Below, one piece after another: positions 19,120 through 28,229 of a stretch of DNA of 64,000 bases. Positions within the stretch are counted from its first letter, which is position 1. Every line of letters starts with the position of its first letter. The DNA comes from Shewanella sp. Isolate11 (GTDB taxonomy: Bacteria > Pseudomonadota > Gammaproteobacteria > Enterobacterales > Shewanellaceae). The translations under genes and the position numbers were made by a program. The DNA is taken from assembly GCF_022398315.1 (NCBI RefSeq), contig NZ_JAKEVF010000001.1, positions 1,039,397 through 1,103,396 of the forward strand. Direction: 5' to 3'. Under the pieces are notes generated by a model. It saw nothing but the letters and a program-made list of their open reading frames with translations. It ran no database searches and was not told where the DNA came from.

Positions 19120-20010
19120 TCAATGGCGGATCGGTGACAGTGCTGAGCGAAGCCCATCACCTACTAGATTAATGGCTAACACACTACAAAGAATGGCGAC
19201 GCCCGGAATAGATACTGTCCAAGGTGCCGTGAGCAGGTTATCGAGCCCTTGTGATACCATAGCTCCCCATTCTGGGCTCGGAGCTTGTGCCCCTAGATTG
19301 AGAAAACCTAGCGCCGCAATATCCAGAATCGCTGCAGAGATCCCAAGTGTGGTTTGAATAATCATAGTATCTAAAATATTAGGCAGAATGACATACCAAA
19401 AGATTTGTAATGGATTGGCACCATCTAATCGAGCGGCTGTGACGTACTCTTTTTGCAGTTCTTCGTGTACCGCTTGATGAATAGCCCTAACAAATTGAGG
19501 TGTGAGGGCGATACCTACAGCCCAGAACACATTACCCAGACCAGGGCCTGTGACCGCGACAACTAATATCGCCATCAGTAGAGAGGGGATAGACAGCAGT
19601 GCATCTAATAGGTGGCTGAGCACGCTGGATTTTAAGCCTTTCATCATGCCGGAAATCGAACCAATAACAAAGCCTAATACTAATGCTGTGGCAACGATTC
19701 CTATGGCCATGCCAAAGGTCAGATGAGCTCCATGCAATAGGCGACTGAAAATATCTCGGCCTAAATCATCGGTGCCGAGAAAGTGTTCAACAGTGCCTGC
19801 AGGATCCCATGAAGGTGGCAATAATAACGCGTGAGGGTCTTGTTGTTCGGGTGCAAAAGGCGCGATAAGAGGACCAAATATGGCCAGTAATATCAAGGAG
19901 CAAACCGCCCACAGACCTGCAAAGGCGAAGGGATTGTCTGTGAAAGCACTCCAAATTCGGCTCAGGGGAGAAGGTATGTGATCCTCTTGATAGATTTTAA
20001 TTTGAGGCAT
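19120..20010 (-). CDS. sapC: SapC, inner-membrane permease of the Sap-type ABC transporter
   Basis: A 296-residue permease of the DppC/OppC family. After an N-terminal cytoplasmic stretch it has a first hydrophobic helix (about 30-50), the periplasmic segment with LGTDDLGRDIFSRLLHG typical of DppC-like subunits, and five further helices. The EAA-type ATPase-contact loop is around EYVTAARLDGANPLQIFWYVILPNI. It overlaps the end of sapB by 14 bases. Family identity is clear; the transported solute in this organism is not known. Confidence 0.93.
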   Translation of the reverse strand: MPQIKIYQEDHIPSPLSRIWSAFTDNPFAFAGLWAVCSLILLAIFGPLIAPFAPEQQDPHALLLPPSWDPAGTVEHFLGTDDLGRDIFSRLLHGAHLTFGMAIGIVATALVLGFVIGSISGMMKGLKSSVLSHLLDALLSIPSLLMAILVVAVTGPGLGNVFWAVGIALTPQFVRAIHQAVHEELQKEYVTAARLDGANPLQIFWYVILPNILDTMIIQTTLGISAAILDIAALGFLNLGAQAPSPEWGAMVSQGLDNLLTAPWTVSIPGVAILCSVLAINLVGDGLRSALSPIRH

Positions 20011-21028
20011 AGAGTTCTTTCCTGCTGATGGGATTCAATGTCGTATGCATCACTTCAATTAAAATACTTAAGAAAATGATAATCAATGCCACAGCTAAGA
20101 TACCGCCCTGAATAACAGTATAATCGCGTTGATAAATCCCCGACACTAACCAAGCTCCTACTCCTGGCCAACTAAAAATCACTTCAACCACAATGGCATA
20201 ACTGGCGAATGCTCCAAGCATTAAACCTAGGTTTTTTAAAACCGGAATAAAGGCATTGGGTAAGGCGTGGCGCAATACGATTGTCGATGTCACCAGACCG
20301 CGAGCTTCAGCGGCTTTGATGTAGGTTTTTTCCATAATGGCTATCATGGCACTACGGGTAATACGCACCACTACAGTGAAGGGCAGAATGGCGAGCGTGA
20401 CCGCAGGTAAAATAATATGATGCAGCGCATCGATAAATGCCGAGATTGCATATTTTGAATTTGATAATAGTGTGTCGATCAGCAGAAAGCCCGTAACCGA
20501 TTTTATCTCGTACAATAAATTGATTTGCCCCGAAATGGGTAGCCAGCCTAAACGTACTCCAAACCATAATGATAAGGTTAATCCCAACCAAAATACGGGG
20601 ATAGAATAACCGGTTAGTGTAATAGCCATGATGGTATGTTGAGTGATTTTATTATTACTTAAGGAGGCTAATACACCTAATGGAATACCAAACAACAGCG
20701 CCAGAAAACCGGCAAAAAATCCCAGTTCAAAACTGGCTGGCAATACTGTTGAAAGTTCATCAATAACCGGATTTTGTGAAGTGGTCGATATACCCAGATT
20801 ACCAGAAAGGCGTTGCTCCAAATAGGCGACAAATTGGCTTATCGAATTGCTGCTTAAGCGGTAATCTTGATTGATCACGCTCAGTTCTTGTGCTGTTGGT
20901 GATTGAATTCCAGTAAGCGCCACGGTGCGATCAACGGGGAACTTAGTAGTCGCCATAAACATCACTATGAACAACACAAAAGAGGTGGCCAAAAATAGAT
21001 TTAAACGTCGAATAAGATAACGGGCCAT
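19997..21028 (-). CDS. sapB: SapB, inner-membrane permease of the Sap-type ABC transporter
   Basis: A 343-residue permease of the DppB/OppB family with six predicted helices, the first at about residues 8-28 (LFLATSFVLFIVMFMAT). The ATPase-contact EAA loop lies near KTYIKAAEARGLVTSTIVLRHALPNA. It starts one base into the sapA stop (TGATG) and overlaps sapC, so the five sap genes form one translationally coupled operon. It pairs with SapC to form the membrane channel. Confidence 0.93.
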   Translation of the reverse strand: MARYLIRRLNLFLATSFVLFIVMFMATTKFPVDRTVALTGIQSPTAQELSVINQDYRLSSNSISQFVAYLEQRLSGNLGISTTSQNPVIDELSTVLPASFELGFFAGFLALLFGIPLGVLASLSNNKITQHTIMAITLTGYSIPVFWLGLTLSLWFGVRLGWLPISGQINLLYEIKSVTGFLLIDTLLSNSKYAISAFIDALHHIILPAVTLAILPFTVVVRITRSAMIAIMEKTYIKAAEARGLVTSTIVLRHALPNAFIPVLKNLGLMLGAFASYAIVVEVIFSWPGVGAWLVSGIYQRDYTVIQGGILAVALIIIFLSILIEVMHTTLNPISRKELYASN

Positions 21029-22671
21029 CAGTTAGCCTCCTTGAAAGCAGGGGCTTGCTGGCTGAGTTTTGTGGTATTGGTAAAAGAGATACCGCCAAAA
21101 GGTGTCAACTTAGATTGGCTAACACTCTTTTGCTTGACCACTAACCGTGTGGCGTGAGCTAAAGGTAATAGTGGTACTTGCTCAGCGATCATCTTCTCAG
21201 CCTGTTGATATAACAAAGTCCGTTCACGGCGTTTAGTGGTGGATTTTGCTTTATCTAATATCTGGTCAAACTCAAGATTGCACCAGCGCGAACGATTACT
21301 GTTAGTACTGGCTGAGGCGCAGCTTAAGATTGGAGTGAAGAAGTTATCTGGGTCACTGTTATCGGCGTTCCAGCCAATTAAAACCGAATCGTAACTCTGC
21401 TTACTTAGCTTCTGATTAAATACGCTCCAGTCATAGGTAACAATGTTGACCTTTACGCCAATATTAGCTAAATCCGCCTGAATTAACTCAGCTGTTTTAT
21501 GAGGATTTGGGTTATAAATACGTGCCACCGGCATGGCCCAGATATCAATGGTCAGATCATTAATACCGGCTTCTTTTAATAGGGCTTTGGCTTTTTCTGG
21601 ATTGTATTCAAGCAAGCTTTCATTGGGCGAATATGCCCAAGATAAAGGCGCTAAGACGCCTTTAGCTTCGACAGCTGTTTTTTGATAAACAGCCCTTAAA
21701 ATATTGTCTTTATCAACAGCATAGGCAAGAGCTCTACGTACCCGCACATCGTTGAATGGTATGCGCTCGGTATTAAATGCCCAAAATGCCACGTTGAATC
21801 CAGGTAAAGAGTCGACTTCTAAATCTGCTTTATCGATAACAACCTGTAGTTCACCGGCCTTAGGAAGTGCTGATATATTACAGTCACCTGTGATTAGTTT
21901 AGCTAAGCGTGTGGTGCTTTTAGGGGTGATATCGAAAACCAATTGCTCCACTTCTGGAGTTGAGCGCCAGTAATGATGATTGCGATAAAATCGTATAAAG
22001 TCATTTTTAACGTAATCCACGAGCCTAAATGGTCCTGTACCAATAGCATATTTATCTAACAGTTCAGGTTCACCTGCTTTTATTAATTGGTCGCTATATT
22101 CCTTTGACAAGATCACGCTAAAGCCCGTGGCTAAGTTGGATAAAAAGGACGCATCTTTACGTTTAAGGTGAAAGGCAACGTGATAATCATCAATTTTTTC
22201 AATGTGTTCAATCTGCTGGGCGAAGTCGATACTCTCAAAAAATGGATATCCGGTTTTGGCAATATGATGGTAAGGGTTACTGGTATCGATAATACGATTA
22301 AATGAAAACAGGACATCGTCTGCATTAAAATTACGTGTTGGGCTAAAGTGCTTCGAATGATGAAAATGAACCCCAGTACGCAGAGTAAAAGTGTAAACAC
22401 GCTCATCATTACTGATCGTCCAATCACTGGCTAATGCTGGCATGACTTCACCGGATTTAGCCTCGTAATTAACTAAGCCGTCGTAAAGTTGCGAAGTGGC
22501 ATCTACGGTTGTGCCTGAAGTTACGAGCTGAGGATTAAATGATTCAGGATTACCCTCGGAGCAATAAACTAAGCCCGAAGGAACTTGTGAGGGGCCACAG
22601 GCTGTTAGCAGCGGAACTAGCCAGCAGAACGCCGAACCTAACGTGAGACGCTTAAGCAGCACTTTCATCAA
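21028..22671 (-). CDS. sapA: SapA, substrate-binding protein of the Sap-type ABC transporter, probable lipoprotein
   Basis: A 547-residue solute-binding protein of the extracellular family 5 (SBP_bac_5), with the typical core blocks SDWTISNDERVYTFTLRTGV, GTGPFRLVDY, FNDVRVRRALAYAVDK and KAKALLKEAGI. The N-terminal signal ends in LLTAC-GPS, a convincing lipobox, so the protein is probably tethered to the inner membrane; E. coli SapA as I recall it has an ordinary signal peptide. It is the first gene of sapABCDF. pspF lies 84 bases upstream on the same strand, so transcription may also run in from pspF. Confidence 0.92.
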   Translation of the reverse strand: MMKVLLKRLTLGSAFCWLVPLLTACGPSQVPSGLVYCSEGNPESFNPQLVTSGTTVDATSQLYDGLVNYEAKSGEVMPALASDWTISNDERVYTFTLRTGVHFHHSKHFSPTRNFNADDVLFSFNRIIDTSNPYHHIAKTGYPFFESIDFAQQIEHIEKIDDYHVAFHLKRKDASFLSNLATGFSVILSKEYSDQLIKAGEPELLDKYAIGTGPFRLVDYVKNDFIRFYRNHHYWRSTPEVEQLVFDITPKSTTRLAKLITGDCNISALPKAGELQVVIDKADLEVDSLPGFNVAFWAFNTERIPFNDVRVRRALAYAVDKDNILRAVYQKTAVEAKGVLAPLSWAYSPNESLLEYNPEKAKALLKEAGINDLTIDIWAMPVARIYNPNPHKTAELIQADLANIGVKVNIVTYDWSVFNQKLSKQSYDSVLIGWNADNSDPDNFFTPILSCASASTNSNRSRWCNLEFDQILDKAKSTTKRRERTLLYQQAEKMIAEQVPLLPLAHATRLVVKQKSVSQSKLTPFGGISFTNTTKLSQQAPAFKEAN

Positions 22672-22755
22672 TAGATGTAATTGTTGTTTGAATGAAGATG
22701 TTCATTTTAACAGCGCTATGGAGCTGGGCGCAAACCTCATCTGTCCCTAAGGCAA

Positions 22756-23829
22756 TTATTTATCCAATAAATTGTATTTTTTCAAGATTCCACGTAATTG
22801 ATGGTAGCTTAGACCAAGCAGTTCTGCTGTTTTTTTCTGGTTATATTGGCCTGCTTCTAGCGCTTTTTTAAGCAGTGTGACTTCTTGGTTTTCGCAGTGC
22901 TCTTTAAAGTCTAGTGGGAAACTGATTTCAGCTGATTTAATTTGAGGCGCTGTGCTTACTGGTGCCACTTCACTTGTTGCCGCAGTAGTACCACTAGTTT
23001 GAACATTGGCCTGTCGTGATTGAGTTTTCACTCGGGTGGTCGGACGATAAGGCGATGCGAAGGGGTCAATTACAATGGAATCAATCGCCTCATGTCGATC
23101 GGTATTACGGTAGACACAACGTTCGACTACGTTTTTTAATTCGCGGATATTACCCGGCCAGCTGTATTCCATTAACTGTTTTACGGCGTTAGGTGTAAAG
23201 CCATCGAACAGCTCGTGTTGTAATTGCCTTGCCATCCCCACGGCGAAATACTCTGCTAAAGGCATGATATCTTCTGGCCTGTGTCTTAATGGCGGCAGGG
23301 TGATCACATCAAATGCTAAGCGGTCTAGCAGATCGGCTCTAAACTCACCGGCTTGGGCCAGTGATGGCAAATCTTCATTGGCGGCGCAAATAAGGCGTAC
23401 GTCAGTTTGTACTGTTTTACTGCCACCGACTCGCTCAAATTCACCGTATTCGATGACCCGTAATAATTTTTCTTGGATCAGACCCGAAGTGTTGGCTAAT
23501 TCATCAAGGAACAGGGTACCGCCATCGGCGCGTTCGAAACGGCCTTCATGTTTTTTATTGGCACCGGTAAAGGCGCCTGCATCGTGGCCAAAGAGCTCAC
23601 TTTCGAGTAAGTTCTCACTTAAGGATGAGCAATTCAGTTTGATAAAACTTTGATCCCAACGCTTTGACAGATAATGTAATCGTTCGGCGATAAGTTCTTT
23701 TCCGGTACCGCGTTCACCGATAATTAATACCGGTTTCGATAAAGGCGCGATTTTGGACACATGTTCAAGTACTTCTAACAAGGCGTTAGATTGACCGATG
23801 AGATTATCTTGCTGAAATTGATTAGCCAC
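22756..23829 (-). CDS. pspF: PspF, sigma54 activator of the phage-shock operon
   Basis: PspF is a receiver-less bacterial enhancer-binding protein that activates sigma54 transcription of psp and is held inactive by PspA. The 357-residue product has the AAA+ domain starting at about residue 10, Walker A GERGTGKE, the sigma54-contact loop GAFTGA, Walker B GGTLFLDEL and the arginine finger region. A linker rich in T/S/A is followed by the Fis-type helix-turn-helix at the end (KKTAELLGLSYHQLRGILKK). It is divergent from pspA with a sigma54 promoter between them, exactly as in E. coli. Confidence 0.96.
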   Translation of the reverse strand: MANQFQQDNLIGQSNALLEVLEHVSKIAPLSKPVLIIGERGTGKELIAERLHYLSKRWDQSFIKLNCSSLSENLLESELFGHDAGAFTGANKKHEGRFERADGGTLFLDELANTSGLIQEKLLRVIEYGEFERVGGSKTVQTDVRLICAANEDLPSLAQAGEFRADLLDRLAFDVITLPPLRHRPEDIMPLAEYFAVGMARQLQHELFDGFTPNAVKQLMEYSWPGNIRELKNVVERCVYRNTDRHEAIDSIVIDPFASPYRPTTRVKTQSRQANVQTSGTTAATSEVAPVSTAPQIKSAEISFPLDFKEHCENQEVTLLKKALEAGQYNQKKTAELLGLSYHQLRGILKKYNLLDK

Positions 23830-23949
23830 GATTATTTTTAGTCTTTAACACTAATAATTGGTGAAAATTATAATATGTGCCTCAGGTATTAAAATAAAGA
23901 AAAAGTTAAAATATTAGTTAAGTGTTTGTATTGTATGGGTTATAAAAAG

Positions 23950-23966
23950 TTGGCATGCTAAATGTA
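23950..23966 (+). promoter_or_regulatory. sigma54 promoter of pspABC
   Basis: TTGGCATG at 23950-23957 supplies the -24 GG (23952-23953), and exactly 10 bases later GT stands at the -12 position (23964-23965) where GC is consensus. It lies about 42 bases before the pspA start. PspF binding sites are expected in 23830-23940 but I could not define them. Confidence 0.75.
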
Positions 23967-24007
23967 TTGTTTTTAGCGAAACCAACATTAATTTTGAGGA
24001 CAGTATT

Positions 24008-24691
24008 ATGGGTATTTTCTCTCGCTTCGCGGATATCATTAACTCTAATATCAGCGCACTACTTGATAAAGCGGAAGATCCAGAAAAAATGGTTCGTCTG
24101 ATCATTCAAGAGATGGAAGATACGTTAGTTGAAGTGCGTTCAACTTCGGCTAAGGTACTAGCAGAAAAGAAAGAGATCCTTCGTCGCATTGCTAAAGTGC
24201 AAGAGCAAGTTCAAGATTGGCAGGAGAAAGCCGAGCTTGCATTGTCGAAAGGCAGAGAAGACTTAGCCAAAGCAGCATTACTTGAAAAGCAGAAAGCCGT
24301 TGAATTGGCAATGACGCTAGAGCAAGAGCTCGTGGTGATTGAAGAGCAGATCAGCCGCTTAAAAGAAGAAGTTAACCTGCTACAAGAGAAGCTAGCCGAT
24401 GCTAAGGCGCGTCAAAAGACCATAATCATGCGTAAACAGACTGCCTCTTCACGCTTAGAAGTGAAACGCCAGTTAGATTCGAGCAAAATTGATAATGCTA
24501 TGAGTAAGTTTGAGCAATATGAGCGCCGAGTTGAAGGCCTTGAGTCTCAAGTTGAAGCTTACGACTTAGGTAATCAAAAAACGCTTAATGACGAGTTTGC
24601 AGCATTAGAAGCCGAAGATGCGGTGAGCGCTGAGCTTGAAGCTTTGAAAGCGAAAGTAAAAGCAAGCAAAGCGAAAAAGCAGACTAAATAA
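24008..24691 (+). CDS. pspA: phage shock protein A
   Basis: PspA is a peripheral membrane protein of the ESCRT-III/IM30 family. It binds PspF to repress the operon and, under membrane stress, oligomerises on the inner membrane to protect the proton motive force. The 227-residue protein begins MGIFSRFADIINSNISALLDKAEDPEKM, the canonical amphipathic helix and start. The rest is almost wholly coiled coil, rich in E, K, A and Q. RBS TGAGGACAG precedes the ATG. pspB follows after 20 bases. Confidence 0.97.
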   Translation: MGIFSRFADIINSNISALLDKAEDPEKMVRLIIQEMEDTLVEVRSTSAKVLAEKKEILRRIAKVQEQVQDWQEKAELALSKGREDLAKAALLEKQKAVELAMTLEQELVVIEEQISRLKEEVNLLQEKLADAKARQKTIIMRKQTASSRLEVKRQLDSSKIDNAMSKFEQYERRVEGLESQVEAYDLGNQKTLNDEFAALEAEDAVSAELEALKAKVKASKAKKQTK

Positions 24692-24711
24692 TTACGATTT
24701 AGAGGTGAGTT

Positions 24712-24951
24712 ATGGATATGGACATATTAATTGCCCCCATTATTGTTTTCATGGTTGTGGTGGCGCCCATCTGGTTGATACTACATTACCGTAGTAAACG
24801 CCAAGTGAGCCAGGGACTCACTGAAGAAGAGTTTACTCAACTTAATGAGTTAATCGGCAAAGCTGACAAGATGGCCCAACGCATCGAAACATTGGAAGCG
24901 ATTTTGGATAGTGAGGCTCCACAGTGGAGGAATCGAGATGAGCGGATCTAA
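24712..24951 (+). CDS. pspB: phage shock protein B
   Basis: A 79-residue inner-membrane protein with one N-terminal helix (about residues 5-27, LIAPIIVFMVVVAPIWLILHY) followed by a cytoplasmic coiled-coil segment (LTEEEFTQLNELIGKADKMAQRIETLEAILD). PspB and PspC together sense membrane stress and draw PspA away from PspF. The length and topology match the family. Its stop overlaps the pspC start by 14 bases. Confidence 0.94.
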   Translation: MDMDILIAPIIVFMVVVAPIWLILHYRSKRQVSQGLTEEEFTQLNELIGKADKMAQRIETLEAILDSEAPQWRNRDERI

Positions 24952-25333
24952 CGGACGTACCTTGTATCGAATTCCTGAATCAGGAAAAATAGCTGGAGTA
25001 TGTGCAGGGATTGCCGATTACTTCAACTTTGAAACCTGGTTAGTGCGAGTCTTAGCAGCATCGATATTTTTATTGGGTGGTTCGGGAATTGTGATTATCA
25101 TCTATGTGCTACTTTGGATGATTTTGGATATCAAACCCGGCAGTTCAAAGAGCAAACAGTCTCATAAAGAGATTGAATTGAAGAAGAAGGTTTGGCAAGC
25201 CGGAGAGCCTGCCACCGCGGCTTTAAAAGATGTGAGTAGTCAATTTAGACAACTAGAAATTAGACTGCAAAATCTGGAGCGTCATGTTACTTCCGATACT
25301 TTCGATCTTAAACGCGAGATCAATAATTTATAA
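24938..25333 (+). CDS. pspC: phage shock protein C
   Basis: A 131-residue PspC-domain protein. The start at ATG 24938 (MSGSNGRTLYRIPESGKIAGVC) is chosen because AGTGGAGG lies 8 bases upstream and it matches the family; an ATG at 24911 would add nine residues inside pspB. The PspC domain runs through GKIAGVCAGIADYF and the membrane helix (about 40-65, VRVLAASIFLLGGSGIVIIIYVLLWMIL). A cytoplasmic helical tail follows. It overlaps pspB by 14 bases. No pspD or pspE is seen downstream. Confidence 0.94.
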   Translation: MSGSNGRTLYRIPESGKIAGVCAGIADYFNFETWLVRVLAASIFLLGGSGIVIIIYVLLWMILDIKPGSSKSKQSHKEIELKKKVWQAGEPATAALKDVSSQFRQLEIRLQNLERHVTSDTFDLKREINNL

Positions 25334-25394
25334 TCCTTCCAAAGGGCGGCATACACCGCCCTTTGCCATTGCTACGGTTTGCTAAGATTAGCCA

Positions 25395-26828
25395 ATGAAT
25401 TCATTTAATCGCTCATTGAGAAAGCTTAAATCCCAATCAAAATCTTTAGTCAAGCGCACTACTGATAATCATATTCGTTTAGCGGTTACCGGGCTTTCTG
25501 GCGCTGGCAAGACCGCATTTATCACCGGCTTAGTTAATCAATTGCTGACGGTAAGCAAAGATAAGGGGCTGCCGCTTTGGCAAGTATCGCGTGAAGAGCG
25601 TTTGTACGGTGTTAAACGTACGATGCAGCCTGACATGACGATTGCGAGTTTTGATTATCAAGGCGCGATGAACTCTTTGTGTGCCGATGAACCTTATTGG
25701 CCTGAGTCGACTAAAAACATCAGTGAGCTAAGACTGGCGCTTCGCTATCAACCGCAAAAAGGCTTACTTGCCAAATTCAGTGATAGCTCGACGCTTTATT
25801 TGGATATTGTCGATTATCCTGGTGAGTGGCTGCTGGATTTGCCCATGTTAAAACTCAGCTATCAGCAATGGTCTGATCAACAATATCAAAGAGCTGCCAT
25901 TTTGGCTCTGAGTCAATATTATCAGCCATTTATTGCAGCCTGTGCGGGTCTTGATTTGTCGGCCAGTGCTGATGAGCAAGTATTAAAAACGATTGCAAAG
26001 CAGTATCAGGAGTTATTGGTAGATAGTGTTGAGACTCATGGGTTTTATAATGCACAACCAGGAAGGATGTTATTGCCAGGAGAGCTAGCCGATACGCCTA
26101 TCTTAGCGTTTTTTCCGTTATTTGGCATGCAAGCAGCGCAGTTAGAGACGCTGGAGGCTTCATCCAAGTCTAGTTATTATCATGTACTTAAACGGCGTTA
26201 TTCCAGCTATGTTTCCCAGGTAGTAAAGCCCTTTTATAGTGATTACTTTGCTAAGTTTGACCGCCAAGTTGTGCTGGTAGATTGTTTTACACCGCTCAAC
26301 CGCGGCAAGGCTCAATTTGACGATATGAAACTGGCGATCGATGGCATTATGGCAAGCTTTCATTTCGGCCAATCTAATTTGTTAAAACGCCTATTTTCAC
26401 CTCGAATAGATAAGTTGCTGTTTGCCGCTAGCAAGGTCGATCATATTACTCGCTCTCAACAGGCCAATGTATTGTCTCTTTTAACTCAGCTGGTTAAACA
26501 CAGTCAACAACATGCACAGTTTGAAGGTTGTGATGTTGAGGTGATGGCAATTAGCGCAATTAAAGCGACACAACATGGCATGGTGCAAGATGGCGGTGCT
26601 CAGATTGAGGTTGTTAAAGGTCGAGATATGGCAACCCATCAAGAGATCACCTTGTTTCCCGGTGAAGTGCCTAAGCAGTTACCTCAAGCCGAGTTCTGGG
26701 ACAATCAAGGCTTCGAGTTTGTAAACTTTGCTCCGCCATTATTAGCGACCACACCGAAAGACAGTCACTTTGAGCATATTCGGCTCGATCATTTATTACA
26801 GTACTTGCTGGGCGACAAGCTTGCTTAA
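25395..26828 (+). CDS. ycjX: YcjX family P-loop protein (DUF463)
   Basis: A 477-residue protein of the YcjX/DUF463 family, predicted GTP/ATP-binding and often found with psp genes. The Walker A motif GLSGAGKTAFITGLVNQLL is near residue 35, and YLDIVDYPGEWLLDLPML follows at about 135-155. It lies 61 bases after pspC on the same strand, with a GC-rich hairpin lacking a T run at 25341-25364 between, so readthrough from the psp promoter is plausible. Its biochemical role is unknown. Confidence 0.92.
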   Translation: MNSFNRSLRKLKSQSKSLVKRTTDNHIRLAVTGLSGAGKTAFITGLVNQLLTVSKDKGLPLWQVSREERLYGVKRTMQPDMTIASFDYQGAMNSLCADEPYWPESTKNISELRLALRYQPQKGLLAKFSDSSTLYLDIVDYPGEWLLDLPMLKLSYQQWSDQQYQRAAILALSQYYQPFIAACAGLDLSASADEQVLKTIAKQYQELLVDSVETHGFYNAQPGRMLLPGELADTPILAFFPLFGMQAAQLETLEASSKSSYYHVLKRRYSSYVSQVVKPFYSDYFAKFDRQVVLVDCFTPLNRGKAQFDDMKLAIDGIMASFHFGQSNLLKRLFSPRIDKLLFAASKVDHITRSQQANVLSLLTQLVKHSQQHAQFEGCDVEVMAISAIKATQHGMVQDGGAQIEVVKGRDMATHQEITLFPGEVPKQLPQAEFWDNQGFEFVNFAPPLLATTPKDSHFEHIRLDHLLQYLLGDKLA

Positions 26829-26858
26829 TAGGTCAGATAGATCTGAAAGTACACAGGA

Positions 26859-26935
26859 TAATACCAATCAGTATAAAGATGTTATCGCTCAGCGAGAATT
26901 TCGCATTTCTGAGGCTCTAATACTGAATTGGTGTA
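26859..26935. mobile_element. miniature repeat element family 1, copy 1 (short form)
   Basis: A 77-base element in the 119-base gap between ycjX and ycjF. Its ends are near-perfect inverted repeats: ATACCAATCAGTAT on the left and ATACTGAATTGGTGT on the right. The internal segment AAAGATGTTATCGCTCAG is shared with the copies at 40.2-40.4 kb and 54.9-55.2 kb. No coding capacity; it looks like a solo or internally deleted MITE inside an operon. Confidence 0.75.
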
Positions 26936-26947
26936 AAAGGGTAGAAG

Positions 26948-28084
26948 ATGAAATCGCAATCTGGTTCAATCAAAAAAAAGCAGGTGTTTGAACATCAACA
27001 AGCCGATCTTGCTATCACATTGAAGACCGCCAAGCACTTTAACGGCCAGAAGCTGCTTACGGAGTCAGAAGAACAACACCAAGAGGCTCAATTGGAGCAA
27101 GTGTTCGAAGACAAAAAAACGCTCTCTTTATGGAGCAAGCCGATTAAGCGTCGCTGGTCTTGGTTAGCTAAGGGCAGCTTGTTGGGGATCGGTGTTATTG
27201 CCATTTTGGAAACCCTATTATCTTTGCATTCTGCTTGGCTTCAAAGTCCATGGCTGTTTGGTATCTATACTGCGGTGACTGGCGTCGTGGTGTTGTGGGC
27301 AAGTAGTATTGGGCTTAAAGAGTGGCGACAGCTTAAACGACTGCGGGGAACCGAAGAGGCGCAGCAGGTAAGTGAGCGCTTAGCTCAGAGTATGCAAGTT
27401 GGCGAAGCCGATCCCTTTATCGACAATATCTTAAACAAGTTGCCGACAGAGATTGATATTAATCAGTACAAAAAACATCTCAGTGATGAGCATAATGATG
27501 CCGAACGAGTATTACTGTTTGAGTCGACGGTTCTAAATCAAATTGATGTACGGGCAAAGAAGCTGGTTCATCGCTATGCGACCGAGTCGGCATTGCTTCT
27601 GGCTGCGAGCCCGATAGCGGTGTTGGATATGGCGATTATTTTATGGCGTAATCAGAAGATGATACGAGAATTGGCTCGTTGTTATGGGATTGAATTGGGC
27701 TATTGGAGTCGGATTAAGCTTATTCGCTCGGTGATCACCAATATTATTTATGCGGGAACCAGTGAAGTGGTTACCGATATTGGTACCCAATTATTGTCGT
27801 TGGAATTGTCCGGTAAAATCTCAACCCGTATGGCACAAGGGTTAGGTGGTGGATTACTCACCGCGCGACTTGGATATCAAACCATGGCGCTTTGCCGGCC
27901 AGTGGTGTTTAGCGCAGAGGCGAGACCTAAATTGACAAAAATTCATAGTGCGCTACTTGGTGAGCTGAAAGACTTTTCCCTGTCGGCGATGAGTAAAGCA
28001 GCAATGGCGGGTAAGGCTAGACAATCCTCATCGGCTAAAGCCACCGCCAGCAAAGAGAGTGCTAAAACCAAGCGAGATCTGTAG
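26948..28084 (+). CDS. ycjF: YcjF family membrane protein (UPF0283/TIGR01620)
   Basis: A 378-residue inner-membrane protein of the YcjF family, which usually follows ycjX. It has a charged cytoplasmic N terminus and two membrane helices at about residues 75-95 (KGSLLGIGVIAILETLL) and 105-125 (LFGIYTAVTGVVVLW). A later hydrophobic patch sits around 215-235 (ALLLAASPIAVLDMAIIL), and an Ala/Lys/Ser-rich tail ends the protein. The ATG at 26948 overlaps the right edge of a repeat element's flank. The function is not established; association with the psp response is inferred from context. Confidence 0.9.
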   Translation: MKSQSGSIKKKQVFEHQQADLAITLKTAKHFNGQKLLTESEEQHQEAQLEQVFEDKKTLSLWSKPIKRRWSWLAKGSLLGIGVIAILETLLSLHSAWLQSPWLFGIYTAVTGVVVLWASSIGLKEWRQLKRLRGTEEAQQVSERLAQSMQVGEADPFIDNILNKLPTEIDINQYKKHLSDEHNDAERVLLFESTVLNQIDVRAKKLVHRYATESALLLAASPIAVLDMAIILWRNQKMIRELARCYGIELGYWSRIKLIRSVITNIIYAGTSEVVTDIGTQLLSLELSGKISTRMAQGLGGGLLTARLGYQTMALCRPVVFSAEARPKLTKIHSALLGELKDFSLSAMSKAAMAGKARQSSSAKATASKESAKTKRDL

Positions 28085-28131
28085 CTGAGCCAAAGGGCTT
28101 AAACTTCGAGAGTCTGATAGGTTACCTGTAG

Positions 28132-28163
28132 TAAAAATAGCGACTTACCCTAGGCTAAGTCGC
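28132..28163. terminator. bidirectional terminator between ycjF and the SLC13 gene
   Basis: The 13-base arms (AATAGCGACTTA / TAAGTCGCTATT core) flank an 8-base loop, with A and T runs outside. It serves two convergent genes. Confidence 0.9.
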
Positions 28164-28229
28164 TATTTTTTTGATGATTTTAATCGATGGCAATCAACTT
28201 CTCGACTGCTATTGTATCGCTAATAAAAA

